In this document: piece after piece, positions 1-8,605 of the stretch
Numbering within the stretch: the first letter of the stretch is position 1
How the letters are laid out: each line of letters starts with the position of its first letter
Assembly: GCA_948678575.1 (NCBI GenBank)
Contig: CAPPGO010000007.1
Location: 19,208-83,207, forward strand
DNA: 64,000 nucleotides
Reading direction: 5' to 3'
From: an uncultured Clostridia bacterium
GTDB taxonomy: Bacteria > Bacillota > Clostridia > TANB77 > CAG-508
The notes under the pieces: generated by a model
The model's database searches: none
Seen by the model: only the letters and a program-made list of their open reading frames with translations
Told to the model about the DNA's origin: nothing
Translations under genes and position numbers: made by a program

Positions 1-21
1 AGAATGAATTTTATAAAAATA

Positions 22-55
22 AAAAAGCTAGATTAGTATTGAAATCTAGCTTTTT
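22..55 (-). terminator. Terminator of the tRNA cluster
   Basis: GCTAGATT and AATCTAGC (27-34 and 43-50) form an 8-bp stem extended by A/T runs. On the minus strand it ends in a T run directly after tRNA-Phe. Confidence 0.85.
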
Positions 56-61
56 CTTTGG

Positions 62-134
62 TGGCTTCAAGTGGAATCGAACCACTGACACGGGGATTTT
101 CAGTCCCCTGCTCTACCAACTGAGCTATGAAGCC
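62..134 (-). tRNA. tRNA-Phe (GAA)
   Basis: A 73-nt cloverleaf reads on the minus strand with acceptor GGCTTCA/TGAAGCC, D-arm AGCTCAGTTGGTAGAGC, anticodon loop CTGAAAA (anticodon GAA) and T-loop GTTCGATTC. The 3' CCA is encoded at 59-61. It is the last of three co-transcribed tRNA genes. Confidence 0.97.
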
Positions 135-168
135 TTATAAAAAATATCTAGTTTCCTAGATATTTTGG

Positions 169-242
169 CGACCTGGAACGGGCTCGAACCGTCGACCTCC
201 GCCGTGACAGGGCGGCATTCTAACCAACTGAACTACCAGGCC
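169..242 (-). tRNA. tRNA-Asp (GTC)
   Basis: A minus-strand cloverleaf with acceptor GGCCTGG/CCAGGTC (one G-T pair), discriminator G and anticodon loop CTGTCAC (anticodon GTC). The CCA end is encoded at 166-168. It lies between tRNA-Val and tRNA-Phe. Confidence 0.97.
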
Positions 243-252
243 AAAAAAATGG

Positions 253-325
253 TGGTCGCTATAGGGTTCGAACCTATGACCTCCTGCTTGTAAGGCAGAT
301 GCTCTCCCAGCTGAGCTAAGCGACC
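253..325 (-). tRNA. tRNA-Val (TAC)
   Basis: A minus-strand cloverleaf with acceptor GGTCGCT/AGCGACC and anticodon loop CTTACAA (anticodon TAC). CCA is encoded at 250-252. It is the first gene of the three-tRNA transcript; the proximal promoter lies just upstream. Confidence 0.97.
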
Positions 326-345
326 ATTTATTATCGACATAAATT

Positions 346-374
346 ATTTTACTAAATTTTTAGATGTTTGTCAA
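346..374 (-). promoter_or_regulatory. Proximal promoter of the tRNA operon
   Basis: On the minus strand TTGACA (369-374), a 17-nt spacer and TAAAAT (346-351). The expected start near 339 is about 14 nt before tRNA-Val, a usual distance for a stable-RNA promoter. Confidence 0.75.
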
Positions 375-436
375 CACATTTTTTAAATTTTTTAAATTAT
401 TTTTTTGTATAATATTTTATGTCTTGAACGAGTTTT

Positions 437-465
437 ATTGTACCATACACACAATATATTGTCAA
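437..465 (-). promoter_or_regulatory. Distal promoter of the tRNA operon
   Basis: On the minus strand TTGACA (460-465), a 17-nt spacer and TACAAT (437-442). With the proximal promoter it gives a stacked pair, as is common for tRNA and rRNA operons. Confidence 0.7.
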
Positions 466-499
466 CCTAATTTTACAATTTTTTTATAACCATTTTAAT

Positions 500-533
500 A
501 AATAAAGACCATACTTTCGTATAGCCTTTATTT
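500..533 (-). terminator. Terminator-like hairpin after ctp
   Basis: AAATAAAG and CTTTATTT arms with an inner ATAC/GTAT pairing, starting 29 nt below the ctp stop codon. It probably ends the ftsE-ftsX-M23-M23-ctp transcript. The stem is A/T-rich, so confidence is moderate. Confidence 0.5.
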
Positions 534-562
534 CGCATAAAAATATTTAATCTCCTTGATAT

Positions 563-1795
563 CTATTTTAATATTTCTATTGCTTTATTCAATTGAGTAT
601 CAACAAAGTCTTCTTCTTTTTCTGCTTTTTCAAGTTTTACTTCAAAATCTGGTTCAAGCCCTTCTTTATTGATTTTTATTTCTTTTGGCGTAAAATATTC
701 TGCTATTGTTAATTTTAATACACTTCCATCTAACAAAGAAAATACATTTTGGATAACTCCTTTTCCAAAAGTTTTCGTTCCTACAAGTTTTGCTTTTCCA
801 TTATCTCTTAATGCACCAACTAAAATTTCAGAAGCACTAGCTGAATATTCATTTACTAAAACTACTAATTCCGCATCTGTTATATTATCTTCTTCTGTTT
901 TTGTAACTACTTTTTCACCATTTGAATCTACTGTAATTAGCACATCTTTTCCCTTTGGAATAAAGAAATTTGCAATTTTTAAAGCTTCATCTACTAAACC
1001 ACCACCATTATATCTTAAATCTAGTATAAACTTTTTAGCACCTCGTTTCTCCAAATCTATTATGGCATTTTTTAATTCTTCTGCACAACCTTCATCAAAT
1101 GTTAAAAGTGATATATATCCAATATTTCCTTCTTTCATTTCTGTTTCAACATGATATATTTTTATCTCTTCTCTTGTTACATCAAATTCTAAATATTCTG
1201 ATTTTCTTGCAACTTTTAAATGTACTTTTGTTCCAGCTTCACCTTTTATTTTTGTAGCAATTAATGAACTATCTACTCCTAAAACATTCTCACCATCAAC
1301 TTCTACTATAATATCTTCTGTTTTTATTCCTACTTTTTCTGCTGGTGAGCCTTTTATTGGAGATGAAACTATTGTATTTCCATCTTTATCTGTTCCCATA
1401 TATATTCCAATACCAACATAATTACCAAGAGCAGCAGTTTGATATTCTTCCCATTCTTCTGATGTCATGTATTCAGAATATTCATCTTCTAACCCTTTTA
1501 CATATCCTTTAATTGCACCATCTAATAATTTAGTTTCGTCGATATCGCCTATATAATAATTATCAATTACTGATCTAAAACTTTTTAAACTTTCTGATAT
1601 TGCACTTATTGTTTCATCTGAACTAGCATCTGCTGTTGTATTTCTTTTTCCTATAAAAGAAAAGAAATTTTCTCCGCTCCCTCTGCTACAATACATATAT
1701 GTAACAGAAGATGTTACTATTGCTACTATGCAAGATATCATTACAGATATAAAAATATATTTATATCTTAATTGTTTTTTTTCATATAAATCCAT
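563..1795 (-). CDS. ctpB: C-terminal processing peptidase, S41 family (CtpA/CtpB type)
   Basis: A membrane-anchored serine protease of 410 aa acting outside the cell. One transmembrane segment lies at about residues 13-33, a PDZ substrate-binding domain at about 115-200, then the S41 core. The catalytic set is complete: Ser320 in SASASEIL, Lys345 in TFGKG and Gln349, with the 25- and 4-residue spacings of Tsp/CtpB. The ATG start has AAAGGA 8 nt upstream. It is the last gene of the ftsEX-M23-M23 group; ctpB also lies by ftsEX in Bacillus. A role in trimming the neighbouring wall hydrolases or FtsX is inferred. The symbol is by family; ctpA would be equally fair. Confidence 0.93.
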   Translation of the reverse strand: MDLYEKKQLRYKYIFISVMISCIVAIVTSSVTYMYCSRGSGENFFSFIGKRNTTADASSDETISAISESLKSFRSVIDNYYIGDIDETKLLDGAIKGYVKGLEDEYSEYMTSEEWEEYQTAALGNYVGIGIYMGTDKDGNTIVSSPIKGSPAEKVGIKTEDIIVEVDGENVLGVDSSLIATKIKGEAGTKVHLKVARKSEYLEFDVTREEIKIYHVETEMKEGNIGYISLLTFDEGCAEELKNAIIDLEKRGAKKFILDLRYNGGGLVDEALKIANFFIPKGKDVLITVDSNGEKVVTKTEEDNITDAELVVLVNEYSASASEILVGALRDNGKAKLVGTKTFGKGVIQNVFSLLDGSVLKLTIAEYFTPKEIKINKEGLEPDFEVKLEKAEKEEDFVDTQLNKAIEILK

Positions 1796-1831
1796 TTATG
1801 TTTTCCTTTCTCATGTGTTAAAAAATAAGTT

Positions 1832-1854
1832 GGAAAGTGTATTTTACACTTTCC
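1832..1854 (-). terminator. Hairpin between the M23 gene and ctp
   Basis: A perfect 10-bp inverted repeat (GGAAAGTGTA, loop TTT, TACACTTTCC). On the minus strand the T-rich run follows only after about 7 nt, so it is at best a weak terminator that could lower ctp expression relative to the upstream genes. Confidence 0.5.
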
Positions 1855-1865
1855 ATATATTAATG

Positions 1866-3038
1866 TTAAGGTAAATATTGAGTTGGGTTTACCCTTGCTC
1901 CTTTAATACGAACTTCAAAATGTAAATGATTTCCTGTTGAATTACCTGTTGTTCCAACTTGACCTATTTGTTGCCCTTGTGATACTGTTGCTCCTTCTTG
2001 AACTGTTCTAGAATTTGGAAGCATATGAGCATATAATGTCATAGTACCATCATGATGGTCTATAACTATGTACTCTCCATAACTTTTATAAGTTCCATTA
2101 GATCTTTTCATAGCTTTTGAAGTTACTACTTCTCCTGCTTTTACAGCAAGAACTGGTGTACCAGCACTACATGCAAAATCTACTCCACCATGACCTGTGT
2201 ATCCATAATATCCTGTTGTGATATTAGCTTTTGTTTTTCCTGAAAGTGGACTTCCATACCCAGCAGCACTTGGTGCAACTGGTGTAACATTTCCATTTTT
2301 TGATGCTATTCTTGCAAGTTGTACTTGAATTTCTCTTCTATCTGCTTCGAACTCTTCTAATTGTTCTTGCAAACCTTTTTCTTCTGCAGATAAATTATTT
2401 ACTATAACTTTCTTTTCACTAACTGTTAAATTTAAAGTATTCCTTTTTCTTTCCGCTGTTTCCTGTGCTTGTTGAACTTCATTTTTTTTGTTAGTAAGTG
2501 CTGTTTTTTGCACAGTTATTTCAGCTTTTGATTTATCAATAGACTCTAACAAATCATTATCACAATTTGCAAGTTCTGAAATTAAATAATATTTTGAAAT
2601 AAAATCTGATAAACTTTCAGAACTCAAAAGCATATCTAAATATGAAGTTGTACCTGATTCATATAAAGCAACTAATCTCTTTTCAAGAGTTTCTTTTCTT
2701 GCAGAATATTCTTCTTCTTTTTGTTTGATTTCATTTTCTTTTGCTTCAATTTCAGTTGTTAAACTAGATATTTGCCCTTGTAAACTATCTAATTCTGTTT
2801 GATATTCAGAAATTTGTGAATTTAATCTGTTAATTTGTGTAAGTTCAGTAGACATCTTATCCTTTACACCTGCAATCTCTGTTTGCGTTTGATTAATCTT
2901 TTGATCTAATTCACTTTGTTGATTCTGTAATTCATTTTTACTTGTAGCATACACATTACTTACACTAGCAAATAGCAACACAAATAAAGTTATTATTGCT
3001 ATACAAATATATGCTCGTTTTTGGAAAGTATTATTCAT
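1866..3038 (-). CDS. Coiled-coil M23 murein hydrolase (EnvC/PcsB-like), second copy
   Basis: 390 aa, exported. A signal or anchor segment (about 10-31) is followed by a long coiled coil (about 33-245) and a C-terminal LytM/M23 endopeptidase domain. The zinc ligands are present: His283 and Asp287 in GHGGVDF and His373 in HLHFE, with His338 in YAH. It should therefore be an active peptidoglycan endopeptidase, unlike the degenerate EnvC of enterobacteria. It overlaps the paralogue upstream by 8 bp and has GGAGG 6 nt before ATG. Coiled-coil hydrolases next to ftsEX are known to be gated by that complex (EnvC, PcsB, CwlO); that partnership is inferred here from gene order. Confidence 0.92.
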   Translation of the reverse strand: MNNTFQKRAYICIAIITLFVLLFASVSNVYATSKNELQNQQSELDQKINQTQTEIAGVKDKMSTELTQINRLNSQISEYQTELDSLQGQISSLTTEIEAKENEIKQKEEEYSARKETLEKRLVALYESGTTSYLDMLLSSESLSDFISKYYLISELANCDNDLLESIDKSKAEITVQKTALTNKKNEVQQAQETAERKRNTLNLTVSEKKVIVNNLSAEEKGLQEQLEEFEADRREIQVQLARIASKNGNVTPVAPSAAGYGSPLSGKTKANITTGYYGYTGHGGVDFACSAGTPVLAVKAGEVVTSKAMKRSNGTYKSYGEYIVIDHHDGTMTLYAHMLPNSRTVQEGATVSQGQQIGQVGTTGNSTGNHLHFEVRIKGARVNPTQYLP

Positions 3039-4362
3039 TTTCTTCCTCCGTTTCGTTTGTGCTATTCTCCGTTTCTTCTGTTTCTTGTTCTTGCTCTTCT
3101 TCTATTTGTTCAACTTCATCTATTTTCTTAATATTATAAGAAGTAATATAATCTAGCGGTTCTACATATTCACCATTTATTCTTACTTCAAAATGAGCAT
3201 GTGGTCCAGTTGAATATCCTGTGGAACCTACTGATAAAACTGGTGTACCTTGTTTTAAAATTTGTCCAACTTCAACTAAAATTTCTGTACCATGTGCATA
3301 TAATGTTTGAATTCCGCCACCATGGTCTAATATAACCATATTACCATAAGCAACATTATAACCAGCTTTTACGACAATTCCATCATTTGCTGCTATAAAA
3401 TTAGTTCCAAGTGGTGCTCCAATATCAACTCCTGTATGCAATTTATATATACCTGTAATTGGATGTGTTCTCATACCAAATGGTGATGTTATTCTAGTAT
3501 ATCCTGGAACTGGCCATGCCATTACTCCACCAACATATTCTGCTCCTACTGTTGCTAGTGAAAGTAGTTTTATCTCACTTTCTATTTTGCTAAGTTCTTC
3601 TTGATATGCAGCAATTTGCTCGTGCATTGCTCTTTCTTCTTCTGTTAAACTATCTACTTTACTGTTTTGTATTACCAAATTGTTTTGTAAAACTATTTGT
3701 GCTTTTTCTTGTGCTTCTTTTGATTGCTCTAAAATAATTTTATTATTTGATAAAGTTTTAGAAAGTTTTTCTTTATTTGCTTTTATATTTGAAAAAGATT
3801 CTATTAAATCTTGGTCAACTTTCGCTATTTCTGAAATCATATAATAAGTTGATAAAAATTCAGTTAAGCTTTTTGAATGTAAAAGTATATCTAAATATGT
3901 TGTCTCTCCCATTTCATAAATTGCAACTAATCTTTCACTTAATCTTTCTTTTTTACTATTATATAATTCAGTAGTCATTTCGAGGTCAATTTCTACATTT
4001 TTTATATCTTCTTCTACTTTTTCTTGCTCTGCTTGTAACTTTTCAATTTCTGCTTGTGTTTCTAATATAGTAAGATTTAAAGTTTCAACTTCCATTAAAG
4101 TTTCTGAAAGTTGATGTTGCAACAAGCCCATTTCTAAATATGATTTAGATACATCTTCTTCCAATGTATTTTTTTTATTTTTTAAAGTGTCTAATTCTGT
4201 TTCTTCTTGCTCTTCTTCGTTATTTTCATCTATTTGTTCTTCTTGAACATCCTGATTTTCTTCATTAAAATTTTCTTCTTCTGTGGAATATGATATGAAA
4301 GATAAACTACATATTACTAAAACTAATAAACATATAAAATTAATTTTAATAATTTTTTTCAT
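3031..4362 (-). CDS. Coiled-coil M23 murein hydrolase (EnvC/PcsB-like), first copy
   Basis: 443 aa. An N-terminal hydrophobic signal (about 5-27) is followed by an acidic linker, a coiled coil (about 50-260) and an M23 domain with His309 and Asp313 (HTGVDIG) and His388/His390 (HAHFEV), so the zinc site is intact. A Glu-rich tail of about 35 residues follows and is absent from the second copy. GGAGGT stands 10 nt before ATG. It lies 8 bp after ftsX and overlaps the next M23 gene by 8 bp. The tandem pair looks like a duplication with diverged tails, perhaps acting at different sites under one FtsEX gate (inference). Confidence 0.92.
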   Translation of the reverse strand: MKKIIKINFICLLVLVICSLSFISYSTEEENFNEENQDVQEEQIDENNEEEQEETELDTLKNKKNTLEEDVSKSYLEMGLLQHQLSETLMEVETLNLTILETQAEIEKLQAEQEKVEEDIKNVEIDLEMTTELYNSKKERLSERLVAIYEMGETTYLDILLHSKSLTEFLSTYYMISEIAKVDQDLIESFSNIKANKEKLSKTLSNNKIILEQSKEAQEKAQIVLQNNLVIQNSKVDSLTEEERAMHEQIAAYQEELSKIESEIKLLSLATVGAEYVGGVMAWPVPGYTRITSPFGMRTHPITGIYKLHTGVDIGAPLGTNFIAANDGIVVKAGYNVAYGNMVILDHGGGIQTLYAHGTEILVEVGQILKQGTPVLSVGSTGYSTGPHAHFEVRINGEYVEPLDYITSYNIKKIDEVEQIEEEQEQETEETENSTNETEEENE

Positions 4363-4369
4363 TTATTTT

Positions 4370-5269
4370 TTATACCTCCAAATATTTTTTCATTGAGAAA
4401 GCACTACCAAGCATGCCTATTCCAACTCCTAAAACTATATATACGATTATAATTGATTTTAAAATTTCTGCATATTGTAATAAATTAATGTGCATTTTTT
4501 GCAATACTAATGATGCTTGAACACTTGTAACAACAAAATCATAAACAAATGTAATTAAAACAACTGTAACACAAGCTGCTATTAATCCAATTATAATTCC
4601 TTCTACCAAGAAAGGACCTCTAATAAAACTATTTGTAGCTCCTACATATTTCATAATAGAAATTTCTTTTCTTCTTGCATGAACTGTTAATTTAATTGTA
4701 TTTGCAATAATTGTCATAGCAATAACTAAAAGTCCTGCAAATATTACTACAATTGCTATTCTAATACCATTTGCAATTTTTAATAAAGTATCCATTGTGT
4801 CATTGTTACTTTTTATACTCTTAACATTATCTAATGTAGAAATTGTCTCTTCAACTGATTTAGCCTTAGATAAATCTGTTAACATTACTATAAAAGATGG
4901 TGGAAAAATATATTCATCTTCATATCCCGCTATCATAGCTGGATAATCTTTAAAATTTTCTTTTGCTGTTTCTAATGCTTCTTCTTTACTTTTATATGTA
5001 ACTGTACTTACTCCATCTATACCTTTTATTTCATTTTCTAATTTATTAGTTTGTTCATCTGTTGCTTCGTTTAAAATGAACACTTCTATTCCTTGTGAAG
5101 CTTGTACTTGCTTCATTATGTAATTAACATTTTCTCCAATAGCAAATGCTGCACCAAACATAAACATAGCACAAATCATTGTAATTAATGATACCATTGT
5201 ACCTTTTTTATTTTTGAATACATTGCTAAAACCTTCCGAAATTAAATATGTAAATCCATTATATCTCAC
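4370..5269 (-). CDS. ftsX: Cell-division ABC permease FtsX
   Basis: About 299 aa with four membrane segments (about 25-45, 165-190, 215-245 and 265-290) and a large extracellular loop after the first, the FtsX layout. I place the start at a GTG (5267-5269) because AAGGTGGG lies 7 nt upstream, and the protein then begins VRYNGFTYLISEGF, which fits the family. An upstream ATG at 5293 would add 8 residues and overlap ftsE by 35 bp; with the GTG the overlap is 11 bp. FtsX forms a complex with FtsE that gates wall hydrolases; two candidate hydrolases follow directly. Confidence 0.93.
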   Translation of the reverse strand: MRYNGFTYLISEGFSNVFKNKKGTMVSLITMICAMFMFGAAFAIGENVNYIMKQVQASQGIEVFILNEATDEQTNKLENEIKGIDGVSTVTYKSKEEALETAKENFKDYPAMIAGYEDEYIFPPSFIVMLTDLSKAKSVEETISTLDNVKSIKSNNDTMDTLLKIANGIRIAIVVIFAGLLVIAMTIIANTIKLTVHARRKEISIMKYVGATNSFIRGPFLVEGIIIGLIAACVTVVLITFVYDFVVTSVQASLVLQKMHINLLQYAEILKSIIIVYIVLGVGIGMLGSAFSMKKYLEV

Positions 5270-5945
5270 TATTATACCCACCTTTTTTATCATCTCTTAC
5301 GATTATACCTTTATTGATTTGTATAACTCTTTTTTTCATTGTATTTACTATATCCTTTGCATGTGTTGCCATAACAACTGTTGTTCCTCTGGCATTTATA
5401 TCATTTAATAAGTTCATAATGTCCCAAGCAGTATCTGGATCTAGGTTACCAGTAGGCTCGTCAGCAATAATCATACTTGGATTATTAACTAATGCTCTGG
5501 CTAATGCAACTCTTTGTTGCTCTCCACCAGACAATTCATTTGGATACATTTTGGCTTTATCACTTAATCCTACTAATGACAATACCATTGGAACTTGTCT
5601 TCTAATATGTTTTGGTGTAGCTTTTACAATATACATAGCAAATGCTACATTCTCATAAACAGTTTTATCTGGTAACAATCTAAAATCTTGAAAAACAACT
5701 CCCATACTTCTTCTTAAATATGGTACTCTCTTAGGTTTTAGGAATGTAATATCTTTTCCATTTATAATAATATTTCCTGAATTTGCTTCTTCTTCTTTTA
5801 ATATTAATTTTATTAAAGTAGACTTTCCAGAACCAGATGAACCTACTAAAAAAGCAAATTCTCCTTTTTCAATTGTAAAAGTTGCATCATGTACTGCCTC
5901 TGTTCCAGTAGTATATACTTTCGTAACATTTTTGAACTCTATCAT
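5259..5945 (-). CDS. ftsE: Cell-division ATP-binding protein FtsE
   Basis: 228 aa, the usual FtsE length. Walker A GSSGSGKST (about 35-43), signature LSGGEQQRVALARAL and Walker B IIADEPTGNLD are intact. It drives the FtsX permease, which follows with an 11-bp overlap. It starts the five-gene wall operon; no gene lies between it and the transketolase terminator at 6017-6047, so a promoter is expected at about 5950-6010, where I see no clear match. Confidence 0.95.
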   Translation of the reverse strand: MIEFKNVTKVYTTGTEAVHDATFTIEKGEFAFLVGSSGSGKSTLIKLILKEEEANSGNIIINGKDITFLKPKRVPYLRRSMGVVFQDFRLLPDKTVYENVAFAMYIVKATPKHIRRQVPMVLSLVGLSDKAKMYPNELSGGEQQRVALARALVNNPSMIIADEPTGNLDPDTAWDIMNLLNDINARGTTVVMATHAKDIVNTMKKRVIQINKGIIVRDDKKGGYNSEI

Positions 5946-6016
5946 CTACCTAAAATTTCCTTTCTCCATTAACGCTATTATGCTATAATACCATATAAAT
6001 CTTATCAATAAATAAC

Positions 6017-6047
6017 AAAAAAAGCAATACTATTAATTGCTTTTTTT
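6017..6047 (-). terminator. Terminator of the transketolase operon
   Basis: AAAAAAAGCAAT (6017-6028), a 7-nt loop and ATTGCTTTTTTT (6036-6047). On the minus strand it ends in a T run 56 nt after the transketolase stop. Confidence 0.85.
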
Positions 6048-6102
6048 GGAGTATTTTTCATTATTTTTGACATATTTTTCCATCAGTTCTCGATATATAT
6101 CT

Positions 6103-7032
6103 TTATTTTTTTACTTCTTCTACTATGTTATCTGCTACTAAGCCAAAATACTTCAATAATTCCATAGCTTTTCCAGATTTTCCGAAACAATCTTTCATTC
6201 CCATTCTAACAAGTTTTTTTGGTGCTTCTTCTGTTAATACTTCTGAAATTGCTGTTCCTAAGCCACCTATAATACTATGATCTTCTATTGAAATTAATTT
6301 CTCTGTTTCGTTTGCACATTTTATAATCATTTCTTTATCTATTGGTTTTATTGTATGAACATCTACAACTCTAATGTCTATACCTTCCTTAGCTAATATT
6401 TCTTGTGCTTCTAATGCTTCTGCAACAACTGCTCCTGTTGCAAAAACAGTTGCTTTTGTTCCTTCGCCAAATTGTACCATTTTTCCAATTTCAAATTTTG
6501 CTTTTTCATCATATATAACTGGTGTTGCAGCTCTACTTAATCTAAAATAAACTGGTCCATTTATTTTAGAAATTTCTTCAACTGCCCATCTTGTTTGTGT
6601 ATCATCAGAAGTACATAGAACAGTCATATTAGGTAATCCTCTCATTAATCCTAAATCTTCTAACATTTGATGTGTTGCGCCATCTTCTCCAACTGTTACA
6701 CCAGCATGTGTTCCACAAATTTTTACATTAGCTTTTGGATAACATACACTACTTCTAATTTGATCATAACTTCTACCAGTTACAAATACTGCAAAAGAAC
6801 TTGCATAAGGAATTTTTCCAGCAGAAGCTAATCCAGCTGCTGTTCCTATCATATCTTGTTCAGCAATTCCCATGTCAAAAAATCTTTCAGGAAATGCTTT
6901 TCCAAATATATTTGTTTTTGTAGCCCCAGCTAAATCTGCATCTAAAACTACAACTTTCTCATTTTTTTCACCTAAATCTTTTAAAGCTTCACCAAAACTT
7001 TGTCGTGTAGCAATTTTTGTATCTTTATTCAT
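6103..7032 (-). CDS. Transketolase, C-terminal subunit
   Basis: 309 aa covering the pyrimidine-binding and C-terminal domains of a transketolase made as two chains. The catalytic Glu is in DMGIAEQDMIG (about residue 60), and the GVTVGEDGATHQ and ICANETEKLISIEDHS-type segments are typical. Start: ATG at 7032 has AGGAGG 8 nt upstream; the TTG one codon earlier is less likely. It follows the N-terminal subunit by 12 bp. Together they catalyse two-carbon transfer in the non-oxidative pentose phosphate pathway. Confidence 0.94.
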   Translation of the reverse strand: MNKDTKIATRQSFGEALKDLGEKNEKVVVLDADLAGATKTNIFGKAFPERFFDMGIAEQDMIGTAAGLASAGKIPYASSFAVFVTGRSYDQIRSSVCYPKANVKICGTHAGVTVGEDGATHQMLEDLGLMRGLPNMTVLCTSDDTQTRWAVEEISKINGPVYFRLSRAATPVIYDEKAKFEIGKMVQFGEGTKATVFATGAVVAEALEAQEILAKEGIDIRVVDVHTIKPIDKEMIIKCANETEKLISIEDHSIIGGLGTAISEVLTEEAPKKLVRMGMKDCFGKSGKAMELLKYFGLVADNIVEEVKK

Positions 7033-7044
7033 CAAACTTTCCTC

Positions 7045-7860
7045 CTATATTAAATCTTGCATAGCCTGAGTTAATTCTTCCTCAGTTGGTGCTTTTCCAT
7101 GCCATGAAGCTTGATTTTCCATAAAAGATACACCTTTTCCTTTTATTGTTTTTGCTATTATAGCTGTTGGTTTCCCAGTAATCTTTTTAGCATTTTCAAA
7201 TGCTTCAATTATCTGTTTATAATCATGTCCATCTATTTCAATAACATTAAATCCAAAACTTTCAAATTTTTCAGCTATTGGATATGGACTCATAACTTTA
7301 TCAACTGTTCCATCAATTTGTAAATTGTTGTTATCTACAATTACACATAAATTGTCTAATTTGTAATGACTTGCTGACATTGCAGCTTCCCAAACTTGTC
7401 CTTCTTCTATTTCTCCATCTCCCAAAGCACAATAAACTCTATAATTTTTATTATCTAATTTACCTGCTAGTGCCATACCATTTGCTGTTGATAACCCTTG
7501 ACCTAATGAGCCTGTTGTCATATCTACACCTGGTACTTTATTCATATCTGGATGTCCTTGAAGATTACTATCTAATTTTCTAAATCCAAGTAAATCTTCA
7601 TTTTGTATAAATCCTCTTTCTGCAAGTGTAGCATACAAAGCAGCTGACGCATGACCTTTTGATAAAACGAATCTATCTCTGTTTTCATCTTTTGGATTTA
7701 ATGGGTCAACATTCATTTCTGTAAAATATAATACTGTTAAAATATCTGTTATAGATAGTGCACCTCCTGGATGTCCAGATGATGCTAAGTAAATCATATT
7801 TACTATGTTTCTTCTAATCTTTGTAGCTTTTAATTTTAACTCATCATACAACGATTCCAT
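7045..7860 (-). CDS. Transketolase, N-terminal subunit
   Basis: 271 aa with the thiamine diphosphate-binding half: SSGHPGGALS near residue 30, SKGHASAALYATL, GSLGQGLSTANG, and the metal/ThDP motif GDGEIEEGQVWEAA followed by NNN. The ATG has AAAGGAG 7 nt upstream. It is first in a two-gene operon with the C-terminal subunit. Split transketolases are usual in Clostridia and archaea. Confidence 0.94.
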   Translation of the reverse strand: MESLYDELKLKATKIRRNIVNMIYLASSGHPGGALSITDILTVLYFTEMNVDPLNPKDENRDRFVLSKGHASAALYATLAERGFIQNEDLLGFRKLDSNLQGHPDMNKVPGVDMTTGSLGQGLSTANGMALAGKLDNKNYRVYCALGDGEIEEGQVWEAAMSASHYKLDNLCVIVDNNNLQIDGTVDKVMSPYPIAEKFESFGFNVIEIDGHDYKQIIEAFENAKKITGKPTAIIAKTIKGKGVSFMENQASWHGKAPTEEELTQAMQDLI

Positions 7861-7887
7861 TATAATTCTCCTTTGTTTTTATATTAT

Positions 7888-8535
7888 TTAAAATGGAAAA
7901 ATTCCAAACAAGAAACCTTTTGGCATATGCCAAATAACAATACCACCCGCAATTAAATATGCCCAAGCTGGAACTGTTTTTAAAAACCCAAGTGTTAATC
8001 CCCATAAATTCACTCCTGTTTCTTTTAAACTTTCAGGATTAATTATTGAAGATAAATCCATTCCAAATACATTTCTAATATCAACTTCAAATCCAAATAA
8101 ATCTAAAATATAAGTTTTATCTGGTGCATCTTCTTGCAAACTTACAGCATAACTTCCAATTTCATTACCTTTGAAATTTATTTTAAATTTTTTAGTTTGA
8201 TTAACATCAAAATCTGAAATGTCAACATATTTTGTTGCTGCTAATATATTTCTCTCCGTATATAAATCTATTTTCGCGCAACATTTATCGATATAATGCC
8301 CTGTTATGTTTTTTACTTTTACTATTAAATAACCATTTACATTTGTTGCTCTTGCTTCTTCAACAGTTACTTCTAAATCTGTATTTATGCTTCCTGTAAA
8401 AGTAACATTTCCATTTGTAGCACCATTTATTGGATCATACATGTCGTTTATTAATGCATTTTCTAAGATAACTGACACTACAAAAAAGGCAATTATCCAA
8501 ATAAAATAATTACGAAAAGATTGCATTGTACTCAT
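7888..8535 (-). CDS. Unknown membrane-anchored extracytoplasmic protein
   Basis: 215 aa. An N-terminal membrane segment (about 9-27), an extracellular part of about 120 residues rich in beta-prone sequence (GYLIVKVKNITGHYIDKC resembles FxLYD/DUF-type beta-sandwich repeats), and a C-terminal hydrophobic region (about 175-212). AAAGGGG lies upstream of ATG. It stands between addA and the transketolase genes without obvious link. I do not recognise the family. Confidence 0.7.
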   Translation of the reverse strand: MSTMQSFRNYFIWIIAFFVVSVILENALINDMYDPINGATNGNVTFTGSINTDLEVTVEEARATNVNGYLIVKVKNITGHYIDKCCAKIDLYTERNILAATKYVDISDFDVNQTKKFKINFKGNEIGSYAVSLQEDAPDKTYILDLFGFEVDIRNVFGMDLSSIINPESLKETGVNLWGLTLGFLKTVPAWAYLIAGGIVIWHMPKGFLFGIFPF

Positions 8536-8605
8536 TTTATTTTTCCCCTTTATATTACATTTTAATACCAGTATTATATAATAAGAAGCTAATTTTGTAA
8601 ATAGA

